Source of the DNA: Isoetes taiwanensis
Taxonomy: Eukaryota > Streptophyta > Lycopodiopsida > Isoetales > Isoetaceae
NCBI GenBank assembly: GCA_021234155.1
Contig: JAJEKV010000081.1
Location: forward strand, 368,467 to 432,466
Length of the DNA stretch: 64,000 nucleotides
Direction: 5' to 3'
In this document: piece after piece, positions 9,275 to 21,726 of the stretch
Numbering within the stretch: the first letter of the stretch is position 1
How the letters are laid out: the number at the start of each line of letters is the position of its first letter
Position numbers and translations under genes: made by a program
Notes under the pieces: model-generated
What the model saw: only the letters and a program-made list of their open reading frames with translations
What the model was told of the DNA's origin: nothing
Database searches by the model: none

Positions 9275-12200
9275 GGGAAAAACTCCAGATTACCCTTATG
9301 TTTTGACATATTTTCCCACATACCCCTAACTTTTCAAATATTAATGGAATGCCCCTGGTCAATGTACAATGTATAATGTAGTTTTGATAATTGTTGAAAT
9401 ACCCTTATGTTTTGACATAATTTTTCAAATGCCCTTATGTTTCCTTCAAATTCACAAAATACCCTTGATGCCTCTAACGTGTGTTTTATTTCAAATTTCA
9501 AAAGTTTCCAGAATCACAAAATGCCCTTAAGTTTTGCAAAAATGTTTGGAATGCCCTTATGTTTTGACATAATTTTTCAAATGCCCTTATGTTTCCTTCA
9601 AATTCACAAAATACCCTTGATGCCTCTAACGTGTGTTTTATTCCAAATTTCAAAAGTTTCAAATTTTATACCCTTGAGCCCAAACGTTTGTTTTTGAATG
9701 CTCCATACATCATTAAAATTCAACAAGATAATTTCAAATGCCAAAGTAGGCCAAGATTAACTTACATCTCATAAACATTGTTTTGAAGCACAATAAACAC
9801 AATGGACGCATTGCTAACTAGATGGGTGCCCTGCATGTCCTTGAGTTGTGGTCCCGACCCTTGCATCTACTACAATGATGAACTTCCTTCACTTCTTCTT
9901 CACCCTTACGAATCCTCTTTGTTCGTGGGCGCCCTGGAGGTCTTCTTGTCGCTGGAGGCAACATTGTACCTAGAACATTAGGAACAATAACGGGGTGCAT
10001 GATCTCCCTGTAGGTTTCAGAGTAGGAAGTGAGAAAAAATGCTTGATGAGCATAGCTCTGAACACGCTCATTTCTATATAGTATTGCACATGCTGCATGT
10101 GCACAAGGAATACCCTCCTGCTGCCATTCTTTTGCAAGAGCATGTTCTCATTTCCAAATTCACAATCCTAGATTTTGAAGACAAAATCTCATACTCAACC
10201 GATCTTTGCAATAATCCGGTAAGAGCGCCCACGATCACATGCTCTCTTCACATCCTGCTCAGCACGTGGAGTCAATGCCAACTGTGCATATTGGCCTGCC
10301 TCTGTTATGTAGGATTCTGCTTGTTGTCGACGTTCATGGAACCATGTCATTAACTTATGCCGAATTAACTCCAACATAGCTAACACAGGCAACTCCCTAG
10401 GTTCACGCAACCAAGAATTCAGAGATTCTGCAATATTAGAAGTTAGATGACCATACCTCTGTCCCTTGAATTTTGAGTTAAGCCCAATGTATAGGATCAG
10501 CTGCAGCAAGTATCCAAATGGTAGCTTGGGCATTAGCAGCACGCATTTCAGAGATCACTTCATCATATTTCTCTACAGTATTGGCACGTGCTGCATTCCA
10601 TAACAAATGCACAAGGGTTGTACTCTTGAAGACCCTCCTAAAATTGTCAGCTAAATGGCGCATGCAATAAGCATGAGGTACTTGTGCCCCAAAAATAATC
10701 TCAACACCTTCAACCAAACCTTTCTGTCTATCTGAAATGAAAGTGATTTGTTGTGCATGATGCATACAATTCTTCAAATTTTGAAGGAACCATACCCAAT
10801 TATCATCATTTTCAGCACTTACTACGGCAAAAGCAATTGGAAACAATCCATCATTCCCATCTATTGCTGTAGCCTGCAATAGTATACCAAGATATCGTCC
10901 CTTTAAATGGGTGCCATCCAAACCTATCACTGGTCTGCAAGAAGAGAATCCCTTCAAACTAGCATTATAAGCAATAAAAAGTCGAAAGAAACGACCCTCA
11001 GGAGACTTCTGAACAAATGCTATGCTTCCTGGATTCATCTTCAATATTTCTTCACAATATCCCTCCAATTTCTTATAGGCCTCTACGTGATCACCATGGA
11101 TTTGGGAGTTTGCCGCTTCTTTTGCTTTCCATGCAAGGCTATAAGATATTGCTATACCTTCTTCTCTCCTGACATCACCAACGAGATCTTTTGGCCGCAA
11201 AGTAGGCTGGTCTCGGAATCTTTCAATAGTGCGATTAGCAAGCCACTCCGTGCTAACTTCTTTGTTGCCAAGGCGAAGCTGCTCAAAGACGGTTATTACA
11301 CGACTTCAAACTTCTTGATTGCGCCTTTGGGGACCATTTTCTATGATAGAAGCATGAAGACGTAATTGCAATTCCCAAAGACCACAAGTCAATCGTGGTA
11401 TCTACAAGAAAATGAAATAAACAATGGATAAACAATGTATCTACAATGGATAAACAATGTATAGACAAACAAACAATGTATAGACAATGGATAAACAAGA
11501 AAATCAAATAAACAATGGATAAACAATGTATCTACAATAAATAAACAAGAAAATGAATTTTGCTACTTATAAATCTTGTATAGCATATGAGAAGGAAAAT
11601 CACAAAATACCTTGTCTTATCGGACTTTAACACTTTGAGTTCCACATGGTTGGATATGGCATGTTCTTTCACGGCTAGTTTCAATTCCTTCAATGAAGGC
11701 CAACTAGAGCCTTGTTGCAGCTCCATAGAATAGTCTGTGGCAAAAGTCTTGTGGCAAAATCCTCTAGCTGTGTAAAGTGTTTGGCAAAATCCAAATCTGT
11801 GGCAAGATCAGGAATCTATGTGTAAAATCTGTGGGAAAATGGAAATCAGGAATCGGAATCTTCCTCCACCGCTGCAAATCCGTGGGGAAAATGAAAATCG
11901 AATCGAATTTGTTGCTACAATCTGCTGCTCGATCGATGCCGATATATGCCCGCTTCGATATATGCCCGCTACAATCTGGCCGCCTCGATATATGCCACGC
12001 CCGATCGATGCTTGAAAATCGAATCGGAATTTGATGCTTGGGATTTGAGCACGTAGATTTGAGCACAAGGAATACCAAGGCATGTGCACAAGGAATTCCA
12101 ATATGGAGCAAGCAACAATCGGTCGCCACGCTTATTGCCTGACCGCTACAATCGGCTGCTCCAATCGACACCCAAATCGGCAATTTGTCAAGAAATCAAG

Positions 12201-12614
12201 GAATCACAAAATCTGCATCGTAAAAATGAGAAAATCTGGCTGAAGAAATCGGATTTGATCTTTCGCCCAATCTTGCATGTCATTAGATCGTTCGCTATAT
12301 CTTCGAGGATTTTGGATTTGCTCCAATCGAAACCTAAAACCAACAATAATAGCACCGAAATAGCATAAAGCACCGAAAAAGCTCTTGCTGTGCACCGAAA
12401 AAGCATAAGCTTTTTCTAGAAACTGGCGGGAGCGGAAACGTACCGTTTGCAAAAAGGGTATTTGAAGAAATACGAAAAAACTGGAGGGTATGTTGTGACA
12501 AACGAAAAACTACAATGCAAAATACGTTGACCAGGGGCAATCCATTAATATTTGAAAAGTTAGGGGTATGTCGGAAAATAAGTCAAAACATAAGGGTAAT
12601 CTGGAGTTTTTTCC
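9275..12614 (-). mobile_element. Nested MULE, copy 1 (3,340 bp)
   Basis: Terminal inverted repeats of about 100 bp begin GGGAAAAACTCCAGATTACC at the left; the right end read inward begins GGAAAAAACTCCAGATTACC. The flanking nine bases TAGGGTTAA are present on both sides (9266-9274 and 12615-12623). The site lies inside a GGTTAATG-rich array, so this match alone could be partly chance, but the second copy has an independent duplication. The interior holds one transposase gene on the minus strand. Copy 1 has an extra block of about 150 bp near 9437-9588, a local duplication absent from copy 2. Confidence 0.9.
9818..11726 (-). pseudogene. MULE transposase of nested copy 1 (frame broken)
   Basis: The protein starts at about 11726 (MELQQGSSWPSLKELKLAVK), the usual MULE N-terminal DNA-binding region. 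A splice donor follows KSDKT near 11606, and coding resumes near 11400. The MULE catalytic core is clear: GLDGTHLKGRYLG with the first Asp (about 10905-10945), FISDRQKGLVEG with the second Asp (about 10720), and an EXLNSW-type Glu in NIAESLNSWLREP (about 10420). A SWIM-type segment lies near 10130, and a C-terminal zinc knuckle CSRCKGRDHNSRTC ends at about 9830. At least three frame changes break the gene. Many coincide with CAG or CTG sites that also differ from copy 2, so some breaks may be consensus errors. It would cut and insert DNA at the terminal repeats. Confidence 0.85.
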
Positions 12615-12670
12615 TAGGGTTAATGTGGCCATAGGGTTAATGTGGCCATAGGGTTAATGTGGTCATAGGT
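12615..12670 (+). repeat. Remainder of minisatellite array A beyond the nested MULE
   Basis: Three more copies of the GGTTAATGTGGCCAT unit directly follow nested copy 1, which shows that the insertion split a pre-existing array. Confidence 0.8.
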
Positions 12671-12922
12671 TGCACTTAAAATCTTCGACAATGCATCCAC
12701 GAAAATCATGGGTTAATATGCCCTCCTATAAGCCATGATTAATCAGCCAATATGTGGCAATCATTCTTTCTGGGGTGGCGAAACTGTGCCAATCAATTCC
12801 TATGTCCAAACCATTAGGCTCGTACGAGTAGGCCAAAAATTGGGGAAAAGGAAGAACTCTGATTTCTGATATCTCGGGCTTCAAGCAGAAACAGGGCTCC
12901 ATACTGCGCATCGATTAGGGCT

Positions 12923-15239
12923 ATGGCGAGTTCGATCAGTGCAACCGTTGCTGAAGAAATGTCTGTGAGCGAGGCAAGTAGGTCGGATTTGTCGGATTCG
13001 CCCCAGAGTTCAGATGGAGATGAAGCTTTCTTGCCTAATGTGGAAGAGCTACCAGCAGCTTTGAGGGATTTGAAGGAATCGGGGGCAGCAGTAAAAATCC
13101 AAAGTGAGGTCGATTCCAAGCATCCTGCTTCTCTGAGGAAGCTCAAGAAGGCTTCGCGCAGTGCTGCTGGGAAACTGGAGGCCCAACAACCCATGCATCA
13201 GGCAGATTCCGAGGTGGATGATCAGGCCCGGGAAAGGGGTTTTTTTTACAGTAAGAAAAGAAGCAAATGGTGTTGCCTCTCTGATGATTGTGGGTGGAAC
13301 GGGAGGAAGAGGGCTAGACTAGAGGAGCATTTGAAGAGAAGGCATGGGCTGGTTGTGGAGGTTGAGCGGGCAGCTTGGGGCAGGAGAATGCAGGAGCAAG
13401 TTAAGACGGGGAGGAGGCCAGGCGGACCCCGAGCCAATATGTTCGAAGTATAGGCCGGATCCGGTTCAGCCGTGTGGAAGGTAAAAACAGAGCCGCTTCT
13501 TGAGAAGGGCACAGCGATTCAAAAGCAATTGCATATGCCCTACTTGTGGACATGCCCGATGGCACAGAGAAGGATTTGGAGGTGAAGAAATATGCCGAGG
13601 ATTATGTGCAAAGGAGGGCTTTGGAATGGGACAGATCCAAGAACACTAAAATAGCTCTGTACAAGAAGAATATCAAAGAGTCTTATGCTTTTGATTGCAC
13701 AGAAGAACAATGGCACGAGAGGGAGTTGGATGTCAATATGGCATCCCTGCATGGATGAGCCGCAGTCAGAACTTTTGGAGAACACATGGTATTTTGACAA
13801 AGTCAAAGACATGATGGGTCTAATCTAGTGAAGATGTAGCAGAGGAGAGTGCACTAGAGGCCCACTCGAACCCCTCAGCAACTAAGCTTTGCCAGATCAG
13901 TAGGGTTGAGCATTAATGCTCCAATTAAGACCTCAGGGTTGAAGCAACGAGAGTTCTAGTGTAAAGGATCCCGACTCCCCTTCGCCAAATGCCTCTTCAT
14001 CTTATACCGATAGCCCGTGAAGCCCTTGAGCCAGGGGTTAGAACCGTCCTCACCTTAGAAGCTGATTTTGTGCTCAATCCTGATTTCTTGCAGAAAGTTG
14101 AAGACCTGCACACCATGTTCCTATCTTCCAAGAAAAGAAAACTGAAATCTAGCAGGTCAGAACTTCCTGAAGGTTTGTCATATTGTTGTCTCTGGCCACT
14201 GCACCTAAAGAGCCCCTTGTGGTCTTGGGGATCAGCTCGGATGGGTGAGTTTGTGATAAGCAAGGAAGATGCAGCAGCATTCGAGCACCCGGGTACTGAC
14301 AATCCAGAGAAAGTGGGTGCTTCTTGGGTGAACGAGGAGTCGGTCGGCTCATATTTTATGTAAGTTTACTGTTCCTTTGGCTGCCCTTTTTTTAAATTGT
14401 GTTTTCAGGGCTGATTGTGCCCAAAACCCAGGATTCTTTCTCACTTCATACCCGTGGAGTCTCGTAAGTACCACCAGTTCTTTCATCCTGGTCTGTTCGG
14501 ACTATATTTGAGGCATGTTGATACCTTATGGAAGAAACTGCTCCCTCCCAGACCGAGCTCAGACTTGCTCTTCTATTGGCTGCCAATATGTGCCAAGTAA
14601 GTAGTCAATTTACATATTCTGCTTTTAATCTGAAATTGAACTCATTTCTTGCATTATTGCTGAAGTTCCCATTGGAGTTTGTTTGTCTACTGTGGAGATG
14701 TAGACATTTGCAATTGTGTTGGAACAAGCTGCCCCGATGCCTTCATTTCGACTCACTAAACCGGCATTCTCGGCCGAGTCTACGCCCATTTGGCGAGTAA
14801 GGCATCAACCCCGTGTTGCTTTTTTTTAATGTAATTACGGTGTTGCTTTTAATGTAAGGTTCCGGTGTTATACATCAGATTCATACAAGAAAGTTCATGG
14901 CCTTTGGGGGCCTGATTTCCCGACGGCTCTCAATACCGCTGGTTGAAATGCTAATCTCGAAACGGGACAATGGTTCGATTATTTCATTGTGAATATTTGC
15001 ACAAAGGAAGCTCGTGGAGGTAAGCAATTGTGTGGAATTGCAGATTCATTGTCTTGTGATTCATGAATTCTGATTCTTGAATTGTGTGCAATTGTGCAGG
15101 TCAGTCCGGAATGGTTCAGCAAAGTGCAAGTTGCAAATTGCAGGCAGACCTACAGTGTAGTATTGGGCAAATTGCAGGAGACCTTGGTGAGCACAAAGAA
15201 TGTTAAGAAAGGCAAGGCCAAGGGAAGGCTGAATAAGTA
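12923..15239 (+). CDS. Multi-exon gene carried by the MULE; C2H2-like finger, function unknown
   Basis: The first open frame (12923-13453) encodes an acidic, Ser-rich N-terminus and then a finger-like motif. Cys118 and Cys123 are followed by His136 and His141, in a basic context (GRKRARLEEHLKRRHG). The end of this frame is unlikely to be the true end, because protein-like pieces continue: 13546-13758, 13989-14363, about 14450-14580 (HVDTLWKKLLPP, LFYWLPICAK), about 14870-15000 (KVHGLWGPDFPTALNTAG, GQWFDYFIVNICTKEARG) and a final exon at about 15100-15239 ending with TAG after KGRLNK. GT and AG pairs flank several of these. The exact joints are unclear, and some frame changes may be sequence errors. 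No enzyme family is recognised. Position between two arrays inside the MULE suggests capture or a MULE accessory gene. Confidence 0.5.
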
Positions 15240-15429
15240 GACTATAATTTTTGTGGAAGTTTATCATAACAGAAATAGAAACATGGTACTTTTTTATTGC
15301 AGTAACTTTATTATAACAAAAACTTCTTTATAATAACTGAGACAGAAACATGAGACTTTTCTAGAACAGGAATTTCTTCATTACTGAAACTTTTTCATTG
15401 TACAAACTATTTCAGAAACGTAAACTTTT

Positions 15430-15975
15430 CATTACGGACTTTTGATTACATAAACTTTTTTCAACTCTTGAAACTTCTTCACAAGGCCATGGTCCGGACC
15501 TATGATGGTATGCCCGGGAAATGCATACCCTATGTGTCCCTGTTGAGTCCTCCGACACATCATCCGACGACAGGTCACTAACGGCGCGGAACGATCTTCA
15601 TCTTCTTTTGCTCGCTCCTGCAGGCCGGCTTCCTCATTGGGATGTGCTGCCGGTGGCCGGGCTTCGTGTGCTTTCTCTTGCATACCTTTGCCTTCCCGAA
15701 AGTGGGCGAAGGGGTGCTGATTTCACCGCCGAAGACTGCGCTTCTAGAACCGGGCGGGCTTAGGTCTCCCGTAAGAGGCGGATCCTTCAACATTCGAAGG
15801 ATTGGACGCCGGCTTCGAAGTTATGGCCATTGGAAGAAGAGGCGCCGCAAGAACCTTGTCGCTGACACTAGATCGAAGCGGGAGGATGAAACTGTTTCTT
15901 TTTACCCCGAAAAGTTTCAGGATGCAATCCACGACGTTTTTAACCACGTGTTGATTGAATCATTAACCAACCATT
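15430..15975 (+). other. GC-richer stretch with weak overlapping open frames
   Basis: Open frames on both strands span 15430-15977. The plus frame ends in a basic segment (GHWKKRRRKNLVADTRSKRED) followed by a region with FYPEKFQDAIHDVFNHVL, which looks protein-like and could be an exon. No family is recognised, and the strand is not certain. Confidence 0.3.
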
Positions 15976-16146
15976 GAATATTAACCCATTAACGAACCAT
16001 TTAACCAACCATTGAATATCAACCAATTAACCATTGAATATTAACCATTAATGGAAGCCTTGGCAAATTTTCACAATTCTATCTTAAAATAGCATGGAAC
16101 ATTCAATTACCCTAATGTGGATGAAATTGAGGCGTGGAGCCATGGG

Positions 16147-17075
16147 TCATGGGTTAATGTGGCCATGGGTTAATGTGGCCATGGGTTTATGTGGTCTTGG
16201 GTTAATGTGGCCCTTGGGTTAATGTGGGCCATGGGTTAATGAGGTCTTGGGTTGATGTGGCCATAGTGTTGATATGCCCATGGGTTAATGTGTCCGGGTT
16301 AATGTGGTCATGGGTTAATGTGGCCTTGGGTCAATGTGGCCATGGGTTAATGTGGACTTGGGTTAATGTGGCCTTGGGTTAATGTGGTCATTGGCCATGG
16401 GTTAATGTGGCCATAGGGTTAATGTGGCCATAGGGTTAATGTGCCCATGGGTTAATGTGGCCATGGGTTAATGTGGCCATGGGTTAATGTGGCCTTGGGT
16501 TAATGTGGTCATGGTTTAATGTGGTCATGGGCTTAATGAGGTCTTGGGTTGATGTGGCCTTGGGTTGATGTGGTCATGGGTTAATGTGGCCATGTGGTTA
16601 ATGAGGTCTTGGGTTGATGTGGCCATAGGGTTTATGTGCCCTTGGGTTAATGTGGCCCATGGGTTAATGTGGCCATAGGGTTAATGTGGCCTCGGTTAAT
16701 GTGGTCATGGGTTAATGTGGCCATGGGTTAATGTGGCCATGGCTTAATGTGCCCTTGGGTTAATGTGGCCTTGGGTTAATGTGGTCATGGGTTAATGTGG
16801 CCATGGGCTTAATGAGGTCTTGGGTTGATGTGGCCATAGGGTTGATGTGCCCTTTGGGTTAATGTGGCCCATGGGTTAATGTGGCCATAGGGTCAATGTG
16901 GTCATGGGTTAATGTGGCCATGGGTTAATGTGGCCTTGGGTTAATGTGGCCTTGGGTTAATGTGGTCATGGGTTAATGTGGCCATGGGTTAATGTGGCCT
17001 TGGGTTAATGTGGCCATGGGTTAATGTGATCTTGGGTAAATGTGGGCTTGGGTTAATGTGGCCATAGGGTCAATA
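16147..17075 (+). repeat. Minisatellite array C, same 16-17-bp unit
   Basis: About 930 bp of GGTTAATGTGGCC(A/T)T(G/A)G copies in left-end orientation. Variants with CTTGGG alternate with CATGGG, and a derived form (TTAATGAGGTCTTGGGTTGATG) recurs about every 280 bp, a sign of higher-order duplication. Confidence 0.92.
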
Positions 17076-17534
17076 GGTTTATATGTAATTATGGCATTTA
17101 AAGTTTTGAACTTACTTTTATGCTTTAAACACAACCTGCAGCATAGCCCGAAGCATCAGGGATACCCTTAAGCATACCCTTAAACATTACTAATTTGCTA
17201 GTGTAGTGACCTTTTCTTCAATGAGTAATGATGCACATCATTTTATTATTACAATTATCATTTCAAAATGATGATGCTACCATTATCAAACTCCGCCATT
17301 GTAGTGGAACAAATGTTAATGTCATATTCTAAATCCAATGGTTATTTCTTCAAAGTGCACCCCTCCAATTTTTCATGAACATGACTAAGAATAATTGAAT
17401 GACATTCGAACGCGCTCTCACTATTAGAATATTGGACCATGGTCTACTTTTTAATTACGAGTCTAATTGTCTACTTTTCGGGGCATGGAGTGTACCTTGG
17501 TAATGATATATAGGATTATATGGGATAATAATTA
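17076..17534. other. No gene seen
   Basis: AT-rich spacer between array C and nested copy 2. It contains no satellite copies and no convincing open frame. The last nine bases, TAATAATTA (17526-17534), form the left target duplication of nested copy 2. Confidence 0.6.
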
Positions 17535-20500
17535 GGGAAAAACTCCAGATTACCCTTATGTTTTGACATATTTTCCCACATACCCCTAACTTTTCAAATA
17601 TTAATGGAATGCCCCTGGTCAATGTACAATGTATAATGTAGTTTTGATAATTGTTGAAATACCCTTATGTTTTGACATAATTTTTCAAATGCCCTTATGT
17701 TTCCTTCAAATTCACAAAATACCCTTGATGCCTCTAACGTGTGTTTTATTCCAAATTTCAAAAGTTTCAAATTTTATACCCTTGAGCCCAAACGTTTGTT
17801 TTTGAATGCTCCATACATCATTAAAATTCAACAAGATAATTTCAAATGCCAAAGTAGGCCAAGATTAACTTACATCTCATAAACATTGTTTTGAAGCACA
17901 ATAAACACAATGGACGCATTGCTAACTAGATGGGTGCCGTGCATGTCCTTGAGTTGTGGTCCCGACCCTTGCATCTACTACAATGATGAACTTCCTTCAC
18001 TTCTTCTTCACCCTTACGAATCCTCTTTGTTGGGCGTCTGGAGGTCTTCTCTTTGTCATTTGGAGGCAACATTGTACCTAGAACATTAGGAACAATAACG
18101 GGTGCATGATCTCCCCCGTAGGTTTGAGTAGGAAGTGAGAAAAATGCTTGATGAGCATAGCTCAACACGCCATTTCTATATAGTATTGCACATCTTTGCA
18201 TGTGCACAAGGAATACCCTCCCCGCCGCCATTCAACGCAAGAGCATGTTCTCATTTCCAAATTCACAATCCTAGATTTTGAAGACAAAATCTCATACTCA
18301 ACTTCGATCTTTTGCAATAATCCAGAAGAAATACGATCACATGCTCTCTTCACATCCTCGGCCAAGACGTGGAGTCAATGCCAAGCGTGCATATTGGCGC
18401 CTACTATATGTAGGATTACGCTTTGTTGTCGACGTTCATGGAACCATGTCATTAACTTATGCCGAATTAACTCCAACATAGCTAATACAGGGCAACTCCT
18501 AGGTTCACGCAACCAAGAATTCGAGATTCCGCAATATTAGAAGTTAGATGACCATACCTCCGTCCCCTTGAATTTTGAGTTCGCCCAATGTATAGGATCA
18601 GCTGCAGCAAGTATCCAAATGGTAGCTTGGGCATTAGCAGCACGCATTTCAGAGATCACTTCATCATATTTTCTACAAGATTGGTAACGCGTCTTTGCAT
18701 TCCATAACAAATGCACAAGGGTTGTACTCTTGAAGACCCTCCTAAAATTGTCAGCTAAATGGCGCATGCAATAAGCATGAGGTACTTGTGCCCCAAAAAT
18801 AATCTCAACACCTTCAACCAAACCTTCGGCGTCTATCTGAAATGAAAGTGATTTGTTGTGCATGATGCATACAATTCTTCAAATTTTGAAGGAACCATAC
18901 CCAATTATCATCATTTTCAGCACTTACTACGGCAAAAGCAATTGGAAACAATCCATCATTCCCATCTATTGCTGTAGCCTGCAATAGTATACCAAGATAT
19001 CGTCCCTTTAAATGGGTGCCATCCAAACCTATCATCGGGTCCGCAAGAAAGAGAATCCCTTCAAACTAGCATTATAAGCAATAAAAGTCGAAAGAAACGA
19101 CCCTCGGGAGACTTGAACAAATGCTATGCTTCCCGGATTCATCTTCAATATTTCTTCACAATATCCCTCCAATTTCTTATAGGCCTCACATTGATCACCA
19201 TGGATTTGGGAGTTTGCCGCTTCTTTTGCTTTCCATGCAAGGCTATAAGATATTGCTATACCTTCTTCTCTCGACATCACCAACCAGATCTTTTGGCGCA
19301 AAGTAGGCTGGTCTCGAATCTTTCAATAGTGCGATTAGCAAGCCACTCCGTGCTAACTTCTTTGTTGCCAAGACGAGCTGCTCCAAAGACAGCCATGCCG
19401 CGACTTCAAACTTCTTGATTAAGATTGGGGACCATTTTCTATGATAGAAGCATGAAGACGCCAATTGCAATTCCCAGCACCACAAGTCACTGTGTATCTA
19501 CAAGAAAATGAAATAAACAATGGATAAACAATGTATCTACAATGGATAAACAATGTATAGACAAACAAACAATGTATAGACAATGGATAAACAAGAAAAT
19601 CAAATAAACAATGGATAAACAATGTATCTACAATAAATAAACAAGAAAATGAATTTTGCTACTTATAAATCTTGTATAGCATATGAGAAGGAAAATCACA
19701 AAATACCTTGTCTTATCGGACTTTAACACTTTGAGTTCCACATGGTTGGATATGGCATGTTCTTTCACGGCTAGTTTCAATTCCTTCAATGAAGGCCAAC
19801 TAGAGCCTTGTTGCAGCTCCATAGAATAGTGCGTGGCAAAAGTCTTGTGGCAAAATCCTCTAGCCGCGGTAAAGTGTTTGGCAAAATCCAAATCGTGGCA
19901 AGATCGGGGAATCTATGTGTAAAATGGTGGGAAAATGGAAATCGAATCGGAATCTTCCTCCGGTCCGCTGCCTCGTGGGAAAATGAAAATCGAATCGGAA
20001 TTTGTTGCTACAACCGCGCTCACGATCGATGCTCGATATATGCCCGCTTCTCGATATATGCCTCGCTAACCGGCCGCTTTCGATATATGCCCGCCTCGAT
20101 CGATGCTTGAAAATCAGAATCGAATTTGATGCTTGGGATTTGAGCACGAGATTTGAGCACAAGGAATACCAAGGCATGTGCACAAGGAATTCCAATATGG
20201 AGCAAAGAATAATCGGCCGCCCAATTGCCGGTCAAGCTCGACCGCTACAATCGGCTGCTCCAATCGACACCCAAATCGGCAATTTGTCAAGAAATCAAGG
20301 AATCGACAAATCAGATCGTAAAATGAGAAAATCTGGCGAAGAAATCGGATTTGATGTCGCCCAATCTTGCATGTCATTAGATCGTTCTTCGCTATATGCC
20401 GAGGATTTCGGATTTGCTCCAATCGAACCTAAAACCCAAAATAATAGCAATCAAATAGCATAAAGCACCGAAAAAGTTTCTTGTTGCGGGCAATCGAAAA

Positions 20501-20709
20501 GCATAAGCTTTTTCTAGAAATCAAGGGAGCGGAAACGCATCTGGCTTGCAAAAGGGTATTTGAAGAAATCTAAAAACTGGAGGGTATGTTGTGACAAACG
20601 AAAAACTACAATGCAAAATACGCTTGACGGGGGCAATCCATTAATATTTGAAAAGTTAGGGTATGTCGGAAAATAAGTCAAAACATAAGGGTAATCTGGA
20701 GTTTTTCCC
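17535..20709 (-). mobile_element. Nested MULE, copy 2 (3,175 bp)
   Basis: Same family as 9275-12614, with the same inverted ends (GGGAAAAACTCC at the left, GGAGTTTTTCCC at the right) and a perfect 9-bp duplication TAATAATTA at 17526-17534 and 20710-20718. Long stretches are identical to copy 1 (for example about 190 bp across 18840-19030), so both are recent. The differences cluster at CAG/CTG positions. Confidence 0.93.
17926..19891 (-). pseudogene. MULE transposase of nested copy 2 (frame broken)
   Basis: Same gene as in copy 1. The first exon begins at about 19828 with MELQQGSSWPSLKELKLAVK, and the frame may extend to 19891. The core motifs GLDGTHLKGRYLG (about 19000), FISDR (about 18850) and CMRHLADNFRRVFK are intact. 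The C-terminal zinc knuckle ends at 17926. It is more fragmented than copy 1, with frame changes at sites that are CAG or CTG in the other copy. The product would be a DDE-type transposase acting on the shared terminal repeats. Confidence 0.82.
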
Positions 20710-20884
20710 TAATAATTAATAAATTCGGCTTACGAAATAATGATTTTTAGGAATCTATGGGATAATAATAATTAAATTGATTGTCTGAAATAATTTCCTC
20801 GATTTATCGTATTAATTCGCAGATATATATGCCCGCTGGGGTTTCATTTCTTCCCCAATTTTTTTTTTCCCGCCAACATCGAAC

Positions 20885-21335
20885 ATGAAGAGATGCACTT
20901 GTGCCAACAAGTTTCTTGAGAAGAAACCCGAGGTCTCTTCTAAGAGACCTCCTGACAGCCCCGGTGGAATTCCCACCCCTCGGCCGAGGTTTTTTGAAGC
21001 CTCGTGGATACGTGGTCATCCTCTTCCTCTTCCGATTCAGAATCGAGGAGGAAGAAGAGTCTCTCGGTAGCTGTGAATTCTTCACGGCCCAACTTGAGGG
21101 CGGGATATCTCCTGAAGACAACGTCTGGTCTTCGTCGGAGGAAGCAGAGGAAGATGAAGAGGATGCAGATTCCACAGAGGATGAAGAGGAGGATTTCGAG
21201 GAGTGGCTCCTCTGGCTGAAAGGTAGTTTTGAAGTTTGAATTTTGTTCATTTACATTTCAATTTTCTAATCGTTTGCGGACACGTAGATGATGCTAAGAG
21301 GAAGAAGAAGAGTGAAAGCTTGGGCCTCCTTTGTT
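20885..21335 (+). CDS. Small acidic-tailed gene carried by the MULE, unrecognised
   Basis: From ATG at 20885 a Lys/Pro-rich start (MKRCTCANKFLEKKPEVSSK) is followed, after one frame change, by a strongly acidic region with EEAEEDEEDADSTEDEEEDF. That runs up to EEWLLWLK and a GT donor near 21222. After an AG near 21287 a basic piece DDAKRKKKSE follows in frame. Acidic stretch plus basic tail suggests a nuclear protein, but no family is recognised. The Ser-rich minus-strand frame over it is a shadow of the acidic codons. Confidence 0.4.
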
Positions 21336-21381
21336 TAGGAATGTACATCTTTGGGCTCCCTGTTTTTTTTTCTTGTACATG

Positions 21382-21726
21382 CAGCCTCCTGCTTTTTTGA
21401 ACTTTTTTTTCTCTTGTAAAAGCCTTCGCCTTGCCGGGACGATTTCAAAGCCTCCGGGCTGAAGTAAATTGTGAGTTCGGCATTTATATGTAAAGCCCTC
21501 TGGGCAAATTTTCTGAAATACAGACTGAAAACTTTTGAATTCAGACTCAATTTGGTGGCCTCCAGGGGGCCTTTTCGAACGTTTTTTTCTCTTGTAAAAA
21601 GCCTTGGGCTCGATTTCAAGCCTCCAGGGGCTCAAGTAAATTGTGAGTTCGGCATTTAGATGTAAAGCCCTCTGGGCAAATTTTCTGAAATACAGACTGA
21701 AAACTTTTGAATTCAGACTCAATTTG
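21382..21726. repeat. Tandem duplication, period about 172 bp
   Basis: Two copies of a block containing TGTGAGTTCGGCATTTA, TGTAAAGCCCTCTGGGCAAA and TTTTGAATTCAGACTCAATT lie head to tail. The second copy differs mainly at CTG/CAG and C-run positions. The open frames on the minus strand repeat with the block. Confidence 0.85.

Noticed and set aside
9437-9774. Plus-strand frames repeating MFPSNSQNTLDASN
   Set aside because: They arise from the subterminal repeats of the nested MULE and recur because of a local duplication.
20804-21250. Minus-strand Ser-rich frame of 148 codons
   Set aside because: Shadow of acidic codons on the plus strand, where a donor-acceptor pair supports coding.
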